NCBI RefSeq assembly: GCF_037975245.1
Contig: NC_092573.1
Coordinates: 16,232,265-16,296,264, forward strand
Length of the DNA stretch: 64,000 nucleotides
Reading direction: 5' to 3'
DNA from: Apostichopus japonicus
Taxonomy: Eukaryota > Echinodermata > Holothuroidea > Aspidochirotida > Stichopodidae
In this document: piece after piece, positions 1 to 11,432 of the stretch
How the letters are laid out: every line of letters begins with the position of its first letter
Position numbering within the stretch: the first letter of the stretch is position 1
Program-made: the position numbers and the translations under genes
Notes under the pieces: model-generated
Told to the model about the DNA's origin: nothing
Seen by the model: the letters and a program-made list of their open reading frames with translations, nothing else
The model's database searches: none

Positions 1-110
1 CCATTTAGACAAATAATATCTCCATATTTTAACTATGGAAGTTTGTTTGGGCAAAACTTTGTCATGAAGGAAGGAAAATTTAGAAACAACATATATATAC
101 TGTATATTAC

Positions 111-490
111 GTGTGTGTAAATAGTCAAACCTTAGCCGTAACAAGGTATGTCTCTGCTATTCTCTTGCTGTCACAATGTGTAAATAGTCAAACCTTAGCC
201 CTAACAAGGTATGTCTCTGCTATTCTCTTGCTGTCACAATGTGTAAATAGTCAAACCTTAGCCCTAACAAGGTATGTCTCTGCTATTCTCTTGCTGTCAC
301 AATGTGTAAATAGTCAAACCTTAGCCCTAACAAGGTATGTCTCTGCTATTCTCTTGCTGTCACAATGTGTAAATAGTCAAACCTTAGCCCTAACAAGGTA
401 TGTCTCTGCTATTCTCTTGCTGTCACAATGTGTAAATAGTCAAACCTTAGCCCTAACAAGGTATGTCTCTGCTATTCTCTTGCTGTCACA
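111..490. repeat. 63-bp minisatellite, about 6 copies
   Basis: Six head-to-tail copies of a 63-bp unit beginning TGTGTAAATAGTCAAACC. The copies are almost identical; the first differs at one base (CCGTAA for CCCTAA). Because 63 is a multiple of 3 the array stays open in one frame, which yields a repetitive 21-residue peptide that I do not regard as a protein. Each unit carries an AAGGTATGT string resembling a splice donor. The near-identity suggests recent expansion or gene conversion. Confidence 0.95.
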
Positions 491-779
491 AAACATACCA
501 GCGACATACAGTAAGGTTTTATAATGGATGCATGTCATCTATATCAGCCAAATGCCTACCACCAAAGTATGGTGTATTTCTATCAACTGAGAGAAAGAGA
601 TCGGGAAGAGGATGTTAAATGCATATGATAGAAGGATACAAAGTGTAACCACTGAGGCCAACAGCAAAGAAAATAACACCAATGCCCAGGCATTTAAACC
701 AGAAAGTCAGTTAGCTACCCCCTTTTTTTTATCTAAACGAAAGCATCAGAATAACAATTTCATCTGTGACATAACTCAC

Positions 780-845
780 CTCTCCTTCTTTCTTGGAGTC
801 CACCATAAACTTTGGAAAGGGCTCTCCTCCTGCAAGTTTCATTGC
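780..845 (-). CDS. candidate internal exon, unidentified minus-strand gene
   Basis: On the minus strand a TTTTAG acceptor (AG at 847-846) is followed by 66 open bases that end at a GTGAGT donor (from 779). The 22 codons are in phase 0 and read AMKLAGGEPFPKFMVDSKK then EGE. Both splice signals are good and codon content looks coding. The candidate exon at 3714-3805 also ends in phase 0, so the two could be joined across an intron that would contain the solo LTR. I do not recognise the protein. No further exon was found towards coordinate 1. A chance match to splice signals remains possible. Confidence 0.45.
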
Positions 846-922
846 CTAAAATATTAAGGACAAAACAAATCATTGTTATGGATCCAAACAATATAATTCC
901 ATGACAACATCAAATATACTTG

Positions 923-3379
923 TGTAACGATGTGTTCTTGAAGTTATGTACGCGTCAACTGTGCGTGTGTGAGGGTTTTAAGATTGTTTATGCGTGTGTC
1001 GGTTGTGCGTGTTGCTTGGGATGCGTGTGGTGCGTGATTAGTTTGGATGGCGAGTGTTGAGCATATTTTCTTTAAGTAGGGTTTGGAACAGATTGGGAGG
1101 CAGTTATGACTTGGAGTTTATAAAGACAAGACTTGTTCTGTTCAGTTATCTTGGTGTTACTAAGAGTTTATAAAGACCAGACATGTTCAGTTATCTTGGT
1201 GTTACTAAGAGTTTGTAAAGACCAGACATGTTCTGTTATCTTGGTGTTACTAAGAGTTTGTAAAGACCAGACATGTTCTTTTATCTTGGTGTTACTAATA
1301 GTTTGTAAAGACCAGACATGTTCAGTTATCTTGGTGTTACTAAGAGTTTGTAAAGACCAGACATGTTCTGTTATCTTGGTGTTACTTAGAGTTTATAAAG
1401 ACCAGACATGTTCTTTTATCTTGGTGTTACTAAGAGTTTGTAAAGACCAGACATGTTCTGTTATCTTGGTGTTACTTAGAGTTTATAAAGACCAGACATG
1501 TTCTGTTATCTTGGTGTTACTTAGAGTTTGTAAAGACCAGACATGTTCTGTTATCTTGGTGTTACTTAGAGCTTATAAAGACCAGACATGTTCTGTTATC
1601 TTGGTGTTACTTAGAGTTTATAAAGACCAGACATGTTCTGTTATCTTGGTGTTACTAAGAGTTTATAAAGACCAGACATGTTCTTTTATCTTGGTGTTAC
1701 TAAGAGTTTATAAAGACCAGACATGTTCTGTTATCTTGGTGTTACTTAGAGTTTATAAAGACCAGACATGTTCTGTTATCTTGGTGTTACTAAGAGTTTG
1801 TAAAGACCAGACATGTTCTGTTATCTTGGTGTTACTTAGAGCTTGTAAAGACCAGACATGTTCTGTTATCTTGGTGTTACTTAGAGTTTATAAAGACCAG
1901 ACATGTTCTTTTATCTTGGTGTTACTAAGAGTTTGTAAAGACCAGACATGTTCTGTTATCTTGGTGTTACTTAGAGTTTATAAAGACCAGACATGTTCTT
2001 TTATCTTGGTGTTACTAAGAGTTTGTAAAGACCAGACATGTTCTGTTATCTTGGTGTTACTTAGAGCTTATAAAGACCAGACATGTTCTGTTATCTTGGT
2101 GTTACTTAGAGTTTATAAAGACCAGACATGTTCTTTTATCTTGGTGTTACTAAGAGTTTGTAAAGACCAGACATGTTCTGTTATCTTGGTGTTACTTAGA
2201 GCTTATAAAGACCAGACATGTTCTGTTATCTTGGTGTTACTTAGAGTATATAAAGACAAGACGTGTTCTTACAGTATATCTTGGTGTTACTAAGAGTTTA
2301 TAAAGACCAGACATGTTCTGTTATCTTGGTGTTACTTAGAGCTTATAAAGACCAGACATGTTCTGTTATCTTGGTGTTACTTAGAGTTTATAAAGATCAG
2401 ACATGTTCTTTTATCTTGGTGTTACTTAGAGCTTATAAAGACCAGACATGTTCTGTTATCTTGGTGTTACTTAGAGTTTATAAAGACCAGACATGTTCTT
2501 TTATCTTGGTTTTACTAAGAGTTTATAAAGACCAGACATGTTCTTTTATCTTGGTGTTACTAAGAGTTTATAAAGACCAGACATGTTCTGTTATCTTGGT
2601 GTTACTTAGAGTTTGTAAAGACCAGACATGTTCTTTTATCTTGGTGTTACTTAGAGCTTATAAAGACCAGACATATTCTGTTATCTTGGTGTTACTTAGA
2701 GTTTATAAAGACCAGACATGTTCAGTTATCTTGGTGTTACTTAGAGTTTATAAAGACAGACATGTTCTGTTATCTTGGTGTTACTTAGAGTTTATAAAGA
2801 CCAGACATGTTCTTTTATCTTGGTGTTACTAAGAGTTTATAAAGACCAGACATGTTCTGTTATCTTGGTGTTACAGTACTTAGAGTTTATAAAGACCAGA
2901 CATGTTCTGTTATCTTGGTGTTACTAAGAGTTTATCAAGACCAGACATGTTCTTTTATCTTGGTGTTACTAAGAATTTATAAAGACCAGACATGTTCTGT
3001 TATCTTGGTGTTACTAAGAGTTTATAAAGACCAGACATGTTCTGTTATCTTGGTGTTACTTAGAGTTTATAAAGACCAGACATGTTCTGTTATCTTGGTG
3101 TTACTTAGAGTTTATAACGACAAGACATGTTCTTATATCTTGGTGTTACTTTTTAAAGACCAGTTAAAGACCAGTTTATAAATGACCAGACATGTTCTTT
3201 TATCTTGGTGTTACTAAGAGTTTGTAAAGACAAGACATGTTCTGTTTTCTTGGTGTTACTTAGAGTTTATAACATGTTCTTTTATCTTGGTAAGACTCCG
3301 TTGAAGTTGGCAATAAATACACTTCGACGTAGTGACAAATATAACCCCCTGTGACTGGACTCTTTATTAATTTGTTACC
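923..3379 (+). mobile_element. probable solo LTR containing an amplified minisatellite
   Basis: The segment starts TGTAACG and ends TTTGTTACC, nearly the short inverted ends (TG...CA) of an LTR with one terminal mismatch. It is flanked by the direct repeat ACTTG at 918-922 and 3380-3384, a 5-bp target duplication typical of Gypsy-type integration. It holds TATAAA-containing sequence, a late AATAAA near 3313, and a short U5-like tail. There is no internal gag or pol region, so this would be a solo LTR left by recombination. Nearly all its length is the 45-bp array; without that the LTR would be only about 270-300 bp. The boundaries are my inference from the TSD and termini. Confidence 0.6.
1115..3290. 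repeat. 45-bp minisatellite with TATA-like motif, about 48 copies
   Basis: Tandem 45-bp units of the form AGAGTTTATAAAGACCAGAC followed by ATGTTCTGTTATCTTGGTGT and TACTT. Units differ mainly at four places: TTTATAAAG or TTTGTAAAG, GTT or GCT, TTCTG or TTCTT, and TTACTT or TTACTA. Variants recur in blocks, suggesting higher-order duplication. Edge units are more degenerate. The unit length is divisible by 3, so one frame is open for hundreds of codons; this is not evidence of translation. The array lies inside the inferred solo LTR. Confidence 0.95.
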
Positions 3380-3526
3380 ACTTGTTAAACTACATTATTT
3401 GTAAAGTTCAAAACTATTATATTCACCGCACATTTGTGACTATTACATGGACAATACTCACCTGAATGATGTACAGGTAGTTAAATGAATAGAAATTGCC
3501 TCTCAGCCACACTTCTACTTACATCT

Positions 3527-3770
3527 TAGAGCCATCACCAGTCTTTAAACTATTACCATGAGCATTGGTAAATGTTGAACCATACTCACTTTTAAATGAG
3601 TATGGAGAGGTTTGGCCACAGAGCCATCACCAGTCTGTACATATATACTGTAGTTTTGTGTTTTACTATGTATGCAAGAGCATTACCTACAGTGAAGTTT
3701 GATCCATACTCACTTGTAAGAGAGTATGAAGAGGTTTGGCCTCAGAACCATCACCAGTCCCATCACTTCC
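3527..3770 (-). repeat. local partial duplications of the 3.7-kb candidate exon
   Basis: The block around AGCCATCACCAGTC occurs three times (near 3530, 3620 and 3746). The last two copies also share GAGTATG(A/G)AGAGGTTTGG and a CCATACTCACTT string, which on the minus strand is a GTGAGTATGG splice donor. The 3' part of the candidate exon plus its donor has therefore been tandemly duplicated at least once. Confidence 0.7.
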
Positions 3771-3805
3771 AGACTCTGATATGTAAATGATGTCCATTTC
3801 TATCC
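3714..3805 (-). CDS. candidate internal exon, unidentified minus-strand gene
   Basis: On the minus strand the acceptor TTCATTTTAG (AG at 3807-3806) precedes 92 bases ending at donor GTGAGT (from 3713). Reading with two bases to complete a split codon, the exon is open and encodes an acidic, Ser/Gly-rich stretch (EMDIIYISESGSDGTGDGS) followed by EAKPLHTLLQ. It ends in phase 0, compatible with the exon at 780-845. No family is recognised. Translation across the split codon and the upstream exon are not established. Confidence 0.4.
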
Positions 3806-3810
3806 CTAAA

Positions 3811-4980
3811 ATGAAGACAAAGAAACTTTAAAATTATAACTGTATTATCAACTACATTCATGACAATTTCATGTACAATTAAACAAGTTCAAGCTGCTGG
3901 TTAGCGTATAGCATACATACAGTAGAAATGTAGAGGTACATCTTTCATAAAATGAACGTTTGGGGCTTTCGGCACATTCAATTTTGAGCTGTTCATGGCT
4001 ATTTACTGAACAATTCAAATGTATTGCAGTGTTTTCTATTAAACTATAAGGTGAATATAAATGCTAATTCATTATTTTTGTATAATTTGCAAACTGTGGG
4101 CGAAGGGACTTTCAAGAGGAAACCAGAAAACAAAAACGTTTAGTGGTTCCAATGTATAAACATATAAACAGTGTGGTATGCCATACATGTTAATATTCAT
4201 TAGCTTGTGCACACCAAAATGAAGAGGATTATCCATTGACTATTTATGCAGCAACATAACTAAAGGAAGGTACCGGTGGCATTATGGCATAGTTAACACA
4301 GCTACATGCATGAATATTAATGAGGTCTCATAAGCATATGCACTTACATTGTATTAAGCAAGTACATGCATAAAGTTAATTAGACATACTATTTCAGAGG
4401 TATCTGATTAAGAATTTTATGTTCACTGATTACTACTCATGATATGTACAAAAAAAACAACACAGTTGATTTTATGAATGCAGTGTCACAAATCTATTAT
4501 GCCAAGGATGAAAACTACTGTATGGAATGATAGTTCTGGGCTTGTGTTTTAAAGCCATTTCATGCACTTTGATGAATTTAATGACATAACGCTGGAGATT
4601 TGCTTATTACTGTAAGTACCAACATCACCACACCAGTATGAACCAAATTTTATGTTAAGCCCCACACACTCATTAATATTCATGACATGAGAACCAAGAA
4701 CATTAAGGCACATATACTCACCACATACATGTGGAGCATTAATCTTCCGAATTGTATGACATTGATTCAGTTGTGTTTGTTGAGATACCGTGTTTACAAG
4801 CTGTTTTTGACAATAACTCATTAAGCCATACCCACCATGAATATTAAAGAGGAAAAAATTGTTGTTGTAAAGAACATGTATCACTACATAGTAACATTAC
4901 CATACCAAGTATAAACTAAATCAAACATACGGTTGCAGAGAAATTGACATTTTAACAATAAGCCTTACACACACAGCAGT
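3811..4980. other. non-coding stretch, no supported gene
   Basis: AT-rich sequence with short open frames but no splice-bounded exon or family match that I can see. CATGAATATTAATG-like strings recur (about 4192, 4311, 4671 and 4838), suggesting an old dispersed or locally duplicated repeat. Confidence 0.5.
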
Positions 4981-4989
4981 CAAGAGATG

Positions 4990-5233
4990 CAAGGGCGTAG
5001 GAACCGGAGGGCTGGGGGGAGCGCCAAAAAATATGGGGGTGGCGGAAGTATCGTTCCGCCCCCCCCCCCCCCCCGCTTCGCAAGTCAGAAAACCCCTTTT
5101 TCATTTCCAAATGAGATAAAAAATCTCAGTTGGAGCACCAAATTGCATCTAAGACCACCTGGAAATGCAAAAAATTTACAAAGTCTTCAGCCCCCCCCCC
5201 CCCCCCACTCAAAAGTACCTTCCTATGCCACTA
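4990..5233. mobile_element. 244-bp hAT-like MITE with 8-bp target duplication
   Basis: Ends CAAGGGCGTAGGAACC and (inverted) TAGTGGCATAGGAAGG are imperfect TIRs. Flanks are AAGAGATG (4982-4989) and ATGAGATG (5234-5241), an 8-bp target duplication with one mismatch. The interior holds two poly-C runs and no transposase, so the element is non-autonomous. The 8-bp TSD and CAAGG terminus match the hAT superfamily pattern; the assignment is inference. Confidence 0.7.
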
Positions 5234-5966
5234 ATGAGATGGGAACCACAAACAATGGGGCACATCTACACATCATGGGACATCTAGTATCTATCAAGTG
5301 TGACATTGATTCAGCTTGTGTTTGTTCAGATATGTTGTTTACAAGCTAGCCATGACACATACTGTATGCCAGCACGATTGCAACTTTAGTTACTGAGATG
5401 CATTGTAATCAAAAACAGGAATGATGAATGATTGAAAATGATTTAATCCTTATAGTTAGAACTTAGAAATCCACCACACTACAAATCATGCCTGTGAGAC
5501 TTAAACAAAGGTTCTTTCAAAAGATTTTTACTTTTATTTACAATTACTGGTTGATAGGGTATCATTGTCAAACAGACTTACAGTTCTTTAGAATTTGTGT
5601 TTTAAAAAACTCATGTGTTACATACACACCCTGTACACACATGCCAACTTGATGTACAGCATATACAGATGTTACACTACTGCAGTGAAAAGTAGGTGAT
5701 TTTTGTATACTGTAACCATATTCCAATTTCTGTTCCAATCAAATGAGCTTGGTACACGGTCCTAAAACATTATGCACACCTTTGTGAAATCATCTTCATA
5801 TAAATTCATATTCAGGTAAATGCCTCAGTTGCAGGAAATTAAGCATTTTATGGAATGGAAGAATTGACATATTATTAGAACCAGTTGAAGAACACGAAAT
5901 ATTTCTTAAAAATTAATTGTGGCCGTCCAACCTGTGTTACTTACGAAACACAGTTTCACCAAATCT

Positions 5967-6009
5967 GGAACCATTCACAACACTGGGGCCCAGTGTTGTG
6001 AATGGTTCC
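5967..6009. repeat. perfect 21-bp-arm palindrome with 1-nt centre
   Basis: GGAACCATTCACAACACTGG plus G is followed by one base and then its exact reverse complement, ending GGTTCC. The flanks extend the symmetry imperfectly (CACCAAATCT on the left, ATATTTGTGGG on the right). It lies in otherwise non-repetitive AT-rich DNA. Confidence 0.95.
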
Positions 6010-7018
6010 ATATTTGTGGGTACCCCCAAAATAATAATTCTTTTGGAAATAAGACAAAAGACCTAGGAAACTACATTGAATTTCCAGCAAACCTCCAAAT
6101 TTCTAATTAATGGCATACAGTTTCAGGCTCAGTTTTTTAAATCTTTTCGATTCACATAAATAAATAACCCTGCTATTCCCCACTAGATTAATCACAATTC
6201 TGACAAATAAACTCACTATAAAAAACAAAAGAAATCTTGTCCTCAACTGAGAAACCCTTAGAGTGCACCATCTGGGCGTCTAGAGTAAAATATCAAAACA
6301 TTGATGATTGATCACACAAGCCCAAACTACTGTATGGTTGGGTTTTGGGGATTATGGACTCTTATCTGTGGTCCCATTAATGCTGCACCTCTGCTATGCC
6401 ACATTAATTACCAACTTTAATGGTTAACCAATTAATTCTGGTACCACACACAGGTTAAATCTTTGGACAGTTAACCAGTTATGGAAAACGCCCTTTCTGG
6501 GGTTTTTTTCTGCTGGCGCTCATGCTTGTTGATAGAAGCATAGTATGTAACTCAACTGAGGTTATGCAAATGAATTTTGGAGTCATTCCACTCTTTTGGA
6601 GCACTTAAGAATACAGGGCCAGTAGCAGTGTTTCCGCTAAGCCGCTATTTTGACGCTATGGCTTGCCAATTTGACGCACTGGCGTTCAGAGAGAGAAAAA
6701 AAAGGAGGGTTTCATTTTCCCCTTGAATTTTATACAGTGTGAATAGAACAAAAAATCGTTTCAAAAGGCATGGTGTTCAGAACTTCAACTTGAAGTGAAG
6801 AAATTATTGCTGTTTCCAATTTATCGTCAGTAATGTTAAATTAGCGATCGTTAACTTTACCGTAGCGCTGTTTTTCTAGACAGTCACATAGATTTAGCTC
6901 GATTGCTGTAAAGCTAAAGCATGTAACGTGCACTGATGCATTGCCAACACTAAGATGGTTCGCAATACCAGTGTACTAAATATAATATCTGTATAGCCTA
7001 CCTTACATTATATTGCAA

Positions 7019-8283
7019 CAGGGTCAGAAATTAGCGGCGGCGACCGGCGATTCGCCCTAGCAAGTGCTAAAAATGCCCTCCGAAAGCACAATTGCGAGGG
7101 CGAAAAAGAAATATAAAAAAATCCCCCTCATAATATCAGGTGTCTGTGTAAATTTAATTGTGACATGCTGTTTGCTTTAATTAGCTAGGGTTTGCAGTAG
7201 CAGCGCGAATCGCACAAACAGTTCTCACAATCCTGCATCACATTTGATCATATTTGAAGCAGTGCGGAAGGGTCGCGCACAATCACCTGGAACTTCTCAC
7301 TAACCGCAAATTCACAACAATCTCCGACCACATGGTAGCCTAACTTCAAACTAAGTCAACATGGAACTCTAACCTACAGTAGCCATCTGCTTATTCACTC
7401 AAGTTGTGCCGCAAATAAAAAATAAAAATATCCAAGAAAACTGCAATCTTTGACAACATGTTAGCCTAACAACAACACTAAGTCAATGGGAAATGTAGCC
7501 TAACCACAGGTTTGCAAAAAAAAAAAAAACTAACAATACTTTGCTTAGCTTTGTTTACATACTTTCCTTGCTGCTATCGTCGCGCACAAGGTAGCCAAAC
7601 ACCACACGTAGTCAATGGGAAAATCTAGCATTTCTTTATTCGCTGAAATTGTGACGCAGTTAGCTAGAACTAAAATATCCATGAAATACTGCAACTTTCG
7701 ACCACATGTTAGCCTAACAACCACACTAAGTCAATGGGAAATGTAGCCTAGCTAACATATCGGTTTGCAAAAAAAAAAATTGCTGGAAATCGGCAGTTGT
7801 TTGGAAGGTATGTGTAATGTCTTAGAGAGGGAATGTTGTATTTTACGTACACCGTTGCTGTGGCGATGGATTGAAGGTTTTAACTTTGATTACTTTTCAG
7901 TGGTATAATGGTTTCGTATTAGGTTTTAATACATTATTAAAGGAGAGGGCACCTTCAGTAGAAGTAAACCTGTGTTTTCTATTTCAGTTGATGGGATATT
8001 GGTTTTTCGTCATATATTCAGTGGATTGACGTTATTTGCTAAACGATCGCAAAGTTTGGCAATTAAATTTTCAATGAATTTGCTATTCGGTCGTAGCTAA
8101 TTAGGAAGAGGGTAATTGTGCTTACTTGATCCTGATGAATGTTTACAACCTTTTCCATAAACAGCATTGAATTTTGGAAAAGCGCCCCCTCAAAAAAGCC
8201 CATGTAAATACATTAAGGGAGGCATTTTAAACTTTTAATTCTACAAAATAGCCCCCCAGAGCCAAATCTAAATTCCTACCCTG
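7019..8283. mobile_element. 1.27-kb TIR element nested in the 6626-9330 element
   Basis: Starts CAGGGTCAGAAATTAG and ends CTAAATTCCTACCCTG, 16-bp TIRs with a few mismatches. Flanked by TATTGCAA (7011-7018) and CATTGCAA (8284-8291), an 8-bp TSD with one mismatch. Inside, at about 7300-7790, is a degenerate tandem repeat of roughly 120 bp with GTAGCCTAAC and AGTCAATGGGAAA landmarks. A rearranged inverted relative lies at 55.6-56.1 kb. No transposase is visible. Confidence 0.75.
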
Positions 8284-8461
8284 CATTGCAAGTGGTTAGT
8301 GGTGCACTATATTTGAGCCAAATTTAGCTTGTAAAAATAAAGCGTATTATGCAACAAACTAATTCATAATTATTTACTGTAGCAATCATCGTTTAAATAA
8401 AGCTCAGGGTTCCATGCCTTAATTTAAAATCAGACATTGGATTGGCCGATGTATAGTACAG

Positions 8462-9148
8462 CAGGGGCGTAGCCAGTAAGTAGCACTGTAGGCCCGGGCG
8501 TACACTTTTTTGGCCAAGTTTTTTTTTTTTTAAAACCCCCACAACTTAAATCCATAAGCTTACTGGACGAGTTTTAGAGTCTAGACAGGAAAAACTATTG
8601 AAATGAACGTAGCAAGAATATGGCTAAATTAGGTGACCTATTCTTCTGTCATCTAGGCTGTCATTTCTATCGCGTGCCGTTTAAATCAACACTCTACCTG
8701 CTAAAAAAGACTAGGATGCGATCTTGTCAGTTTTTTAACATCTAGTTAAGCACCCATTTATGCAGATAATATTTCAGTTGAGAAACATTCCACAGTCAAA
8801 TAAGCTTATCGTTGATTAACAGACTTTATAGAGCTGCAGCACTTTGTTGCCTGTTGTTACTGGCTAATTACTCTGTACATGCTAATTTTAAATACATTAT
8901 TTAGTATTGAATTAAGTACTTTTTTAACTTGTTGGTTTTTGGGGTTTAAAAGTGATATTGAATGAGGTGTCTCAAGTTACCAAGAGGCCAGGGAACCAAA
9001 ATGAACACTCGGGAAGGGCAGTTTCCGGCCATCTGGGGGGGTTAATTTGTAAAACCAAAAATTTCCTTGTACGCTTCGCGCCAACTGATGGTGGCGTTCC
9101 GCTCTGATAGTCATGCCTTCAAATTTGAAAATCATGGCTACGCCCCTG
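8462..9148. mobile_element. TIR element with CAGGGGCGTAGCCA ends, nested
   Basis: CAGGGGCGTAGCCA at the left and (inverted) TGGCTACGCCCCTG at the right form a perfect 14-bp TIR. The right half carries one copy (about 9000-9115) of the core module shared by several elements here. No clear target duplication remains (TAGTACAG against GTACTAAT), so the ends are less secure than those of the enclosing element. Confidence 0.6.
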
Positions 9149-9338
9149 GTACTAATGCTGTTGGCAAAATGTAACATTGTGAAAAGTCACGTCAACATTG
9201 ACCAATTGTGTTTTGGGTTCAATAAAATAATTTTACTCCTACCCTTAGACCCCTCCCCAGGACAAGGTGAGTCAAATATTCAGATATCAGCCATTTTTAC
9301 TCCATGGGAAATTTCTTAGAGGAAACACTGGCCAGTAG

Positions 9339-10859
9339 AGAGACCTATCTGAACATCTGGATGCCAATATGATATTGCCATATCTAATCATACTTTCCTT
9401 GCACCACTGTGGGAAAATCTAAATCCCAAACAGGTTTGTTTTGACAACGAACCAACATTGTGCTGTTGCATGTTTTGTTCATATACTTTTTTTAAAGAAA
9501 CTAAGTCCAGGGCTAATATTCTGAAGTGGATGCACCAATGCAAGTAAGGAAATCTAAGTCAAAGATTTTAATTTTGGGATGCCCAATGAATTTGGATGTA
9601 GATTTTTGACATTCAGTTTGTACAATAGCATTTTCACAACGGCTAGGTATGTAGGCCTAGTATTAGTAATAGTAAGTTAATGAGTACTATGTGCATGTTA
9701 TTAGGTCATTCCAAAACTAAATAGTCCTTCATAAAGAAAATGTACGTGTCAATGCAGGTAGCATACATACCGAGCGAAAGAACAGCAGCGAAAGGCAAAG
9801 AATGTCGTCCTACTGAACAGGTTTTCGATGGTAGCAGTCTGAAATGCCTTCCGTTGTACTATTTTTGACAGATGTTACTTCTATGACGAACCTAGTCGGT
9901 ACTTGTTATCAGTCGCAATGTAGCAACCTTTATCTAGAATTATGGATCGAACACACATATATGTTAAAGCATGTAAGCGAAGCTGAAGATCGGATACAAA
10001 CAAGATAATATTTAAAATTAACGTGAGCAGAGGCACGTGTCACGCCTTTAAAAATTAAATTTCATCATCTTTGTTTTGACAGGGGGCGCTAAATAGCTTT
10101 CGCGAAATGACTAAGAGGGTATACTCGGGGTCACATTTTCAGAGCTCTGTGGCAAAGCATATAATGTAATGTTTACCTTATCACTAGTCTCATGACTTCT
10201 TTGACTGGTCCAACATGATGCAACGTATGAAAATGTTGCGTATGCTAAATAGATCTTACAATACTGTGTTATGTCGCACGCGTATATTGTAAGTAGTAGA
10301 AACAGGGGGGGGGGGGGGGGGGGGGTTTTAACCCCCCACTTTTTGAAGAGGGGGGTTGGCCCACACAATCAACCCCCCTAGTTTTTGCCAGTAATGTTCT
10401 GTTATAGCCTATGTTATGTGCTCCAAATGGCATAATAAATCAAATTATTAAATTTGAAATTGTTAAAGTCATTTCAACCTTTTACCTGGTATGCTACATC
10501 AACAATTAACGACCGAAAACCGAGTTAAAATTGACCCACACATTATTTCTAACCCCTTTCCCCTACCTCGCGCATTGGAACTTGTAGCTCATAGCGCTAA
10601 CTTCACCCCACAACAGACATACACAAAATAACGTTTTGTTGCTGTTGAATAGCTTTGGAACTGTATACACTTGCCAACTTCAACGAGGTGAAGGAAGGAA
10701 AAGAAAAAGAAGAAAGAGAGAAAAGGATGGAGTAGAAAATACGGCAAGAAAACGGGAAGAGAAAGAGGAACAGTGACAAAATTATTCGAATTTGTAAAGC
10801 AAACAGCAGATATCACATCATATCAGTGAGCATGAAAATGGCGTTCCACGATAAACAGC
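9339..10859. other. non-coding stretch, no supported gene
   Basis: Mixed-composition DNA with no conserved coding segment found. It contains a run of about 20 G at 10303-10325 next to a C-run, giving a GGGGTTTTAACCCCCC inverted motif, and a purine-rich tract at about 10680-10770. Confidence 0.5.
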
Positions 10860-10867
10860 CTCCAAAC

Positions 10868-11424
10868 CATGGGCGTAGATCCTGGTGAGGACAGCGGGAC
10901 GCGTCCCCACCAACTTTTTCAGTAGTTGGGACATGATATACCGTGTCCCCACCAATTTGTCTTGACCAATAGCTGCATTTCAAGTTCCCCTATATATTGA
11001 ACTTTGGCGCAGTTTGATCCAGCATTGTGCAAATGACATGCAGCAGTTCTCATTTTATTGTATTTTATCCACAGTTGTTAAATATAGGACGGAAATCGCA
11101 TTTGCGGCAGTCTATAATTGTTTTCTGGGAGAGGACCCCAGACCCATCGTATACAAAAGTCTACTTGGATTATTTGTCCCCTGATTTTCTTTCTGCAGAC
11201 GCCCATGTATTTCTCCAAACTAAATTTCTAAGCCATGAGATCTAAAACTTAAGGAGGTTTAGGAGTATCATTAGGTCTGGGAAGTGTTATTTCCGGCGAT
11301 CTGGGAGGTATATTTGCCCAAAAAATCGTACGCTACGCGCGAACCCATGGTCGCGCTCCTCTTAGATAGTGTCATAGAACAGACACGCGTCCCCACCATT
11401 ATCCAAGACTGATCTGCGCCCATG
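10868..11424. mobile_element. 557-bp hAT-like MITE with 8-bp target duplication
   Basis: Left end CATGGGCGTAGATC and right end GATCTGCGCCCATG are near-perfect TIRs (one mismatch in 14). Flanks CTCCAAAC (10860-10867) and CTCAAAAC (11425-11432) form an 8-bp TSD with one mismatch. ACGCGTCCCCACCA-type strings appear near both ends. The right half contains a core-module copy (about 11275-11375). No transposase. Confidence 0.75.
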
Positions 11425-11432
11425 CTCAAAAC

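Larger units (their letters stand above)
6626..9330. mobile_element. 2.7-kb hAT-like element carrying nested insertions
   Basis: The left end CAGTGTTTCCGCTAAG and right end CTTAGAGGAAACACTG are 16-bp TIRs with one mismatch. They are flanked by the exact 8-bp direct repeat GCCAGTAG (6618-6625 and 9331-9338). CAGTGTTTC-type ends and 8-bp TSDs are characteristic of hAT elements. No transposase frame survives. About 1.95 kb of the length comes from two secondary TIR elements (7019-8283 and 8462-9148), so the original element was about 0.75 kb and non-autonomous. Confidence 0.85.

Noticed and set aside
111-524. Repetitive 137-codon open frame
   Set aside because: A by-product of the 63-bp minisatellite; composition and periodicity follow the DNA repeat.
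1133-3181. Long open frames of up to 386 codons with a 15-residue repeat
   Set aside because: They arise because the 45-bp repeat unit is divisible by 3. There is no start context, domain or non-repetitive coding part.
111-3300. CRISPR-like arrays
   Set aside because: The repeats are head-to-tail with no unique spacers, in animal DNA.
4987-5349. Proline-rich 120-codon frame as a gene
   Set aside because: It spans a MITE; the proline runs are poly-C tracts and the frame crosses the right TIR.
8132-8160. CTGATGA string as another hammerhead
   Set aside because: No GAAA core or stem II follows within range.
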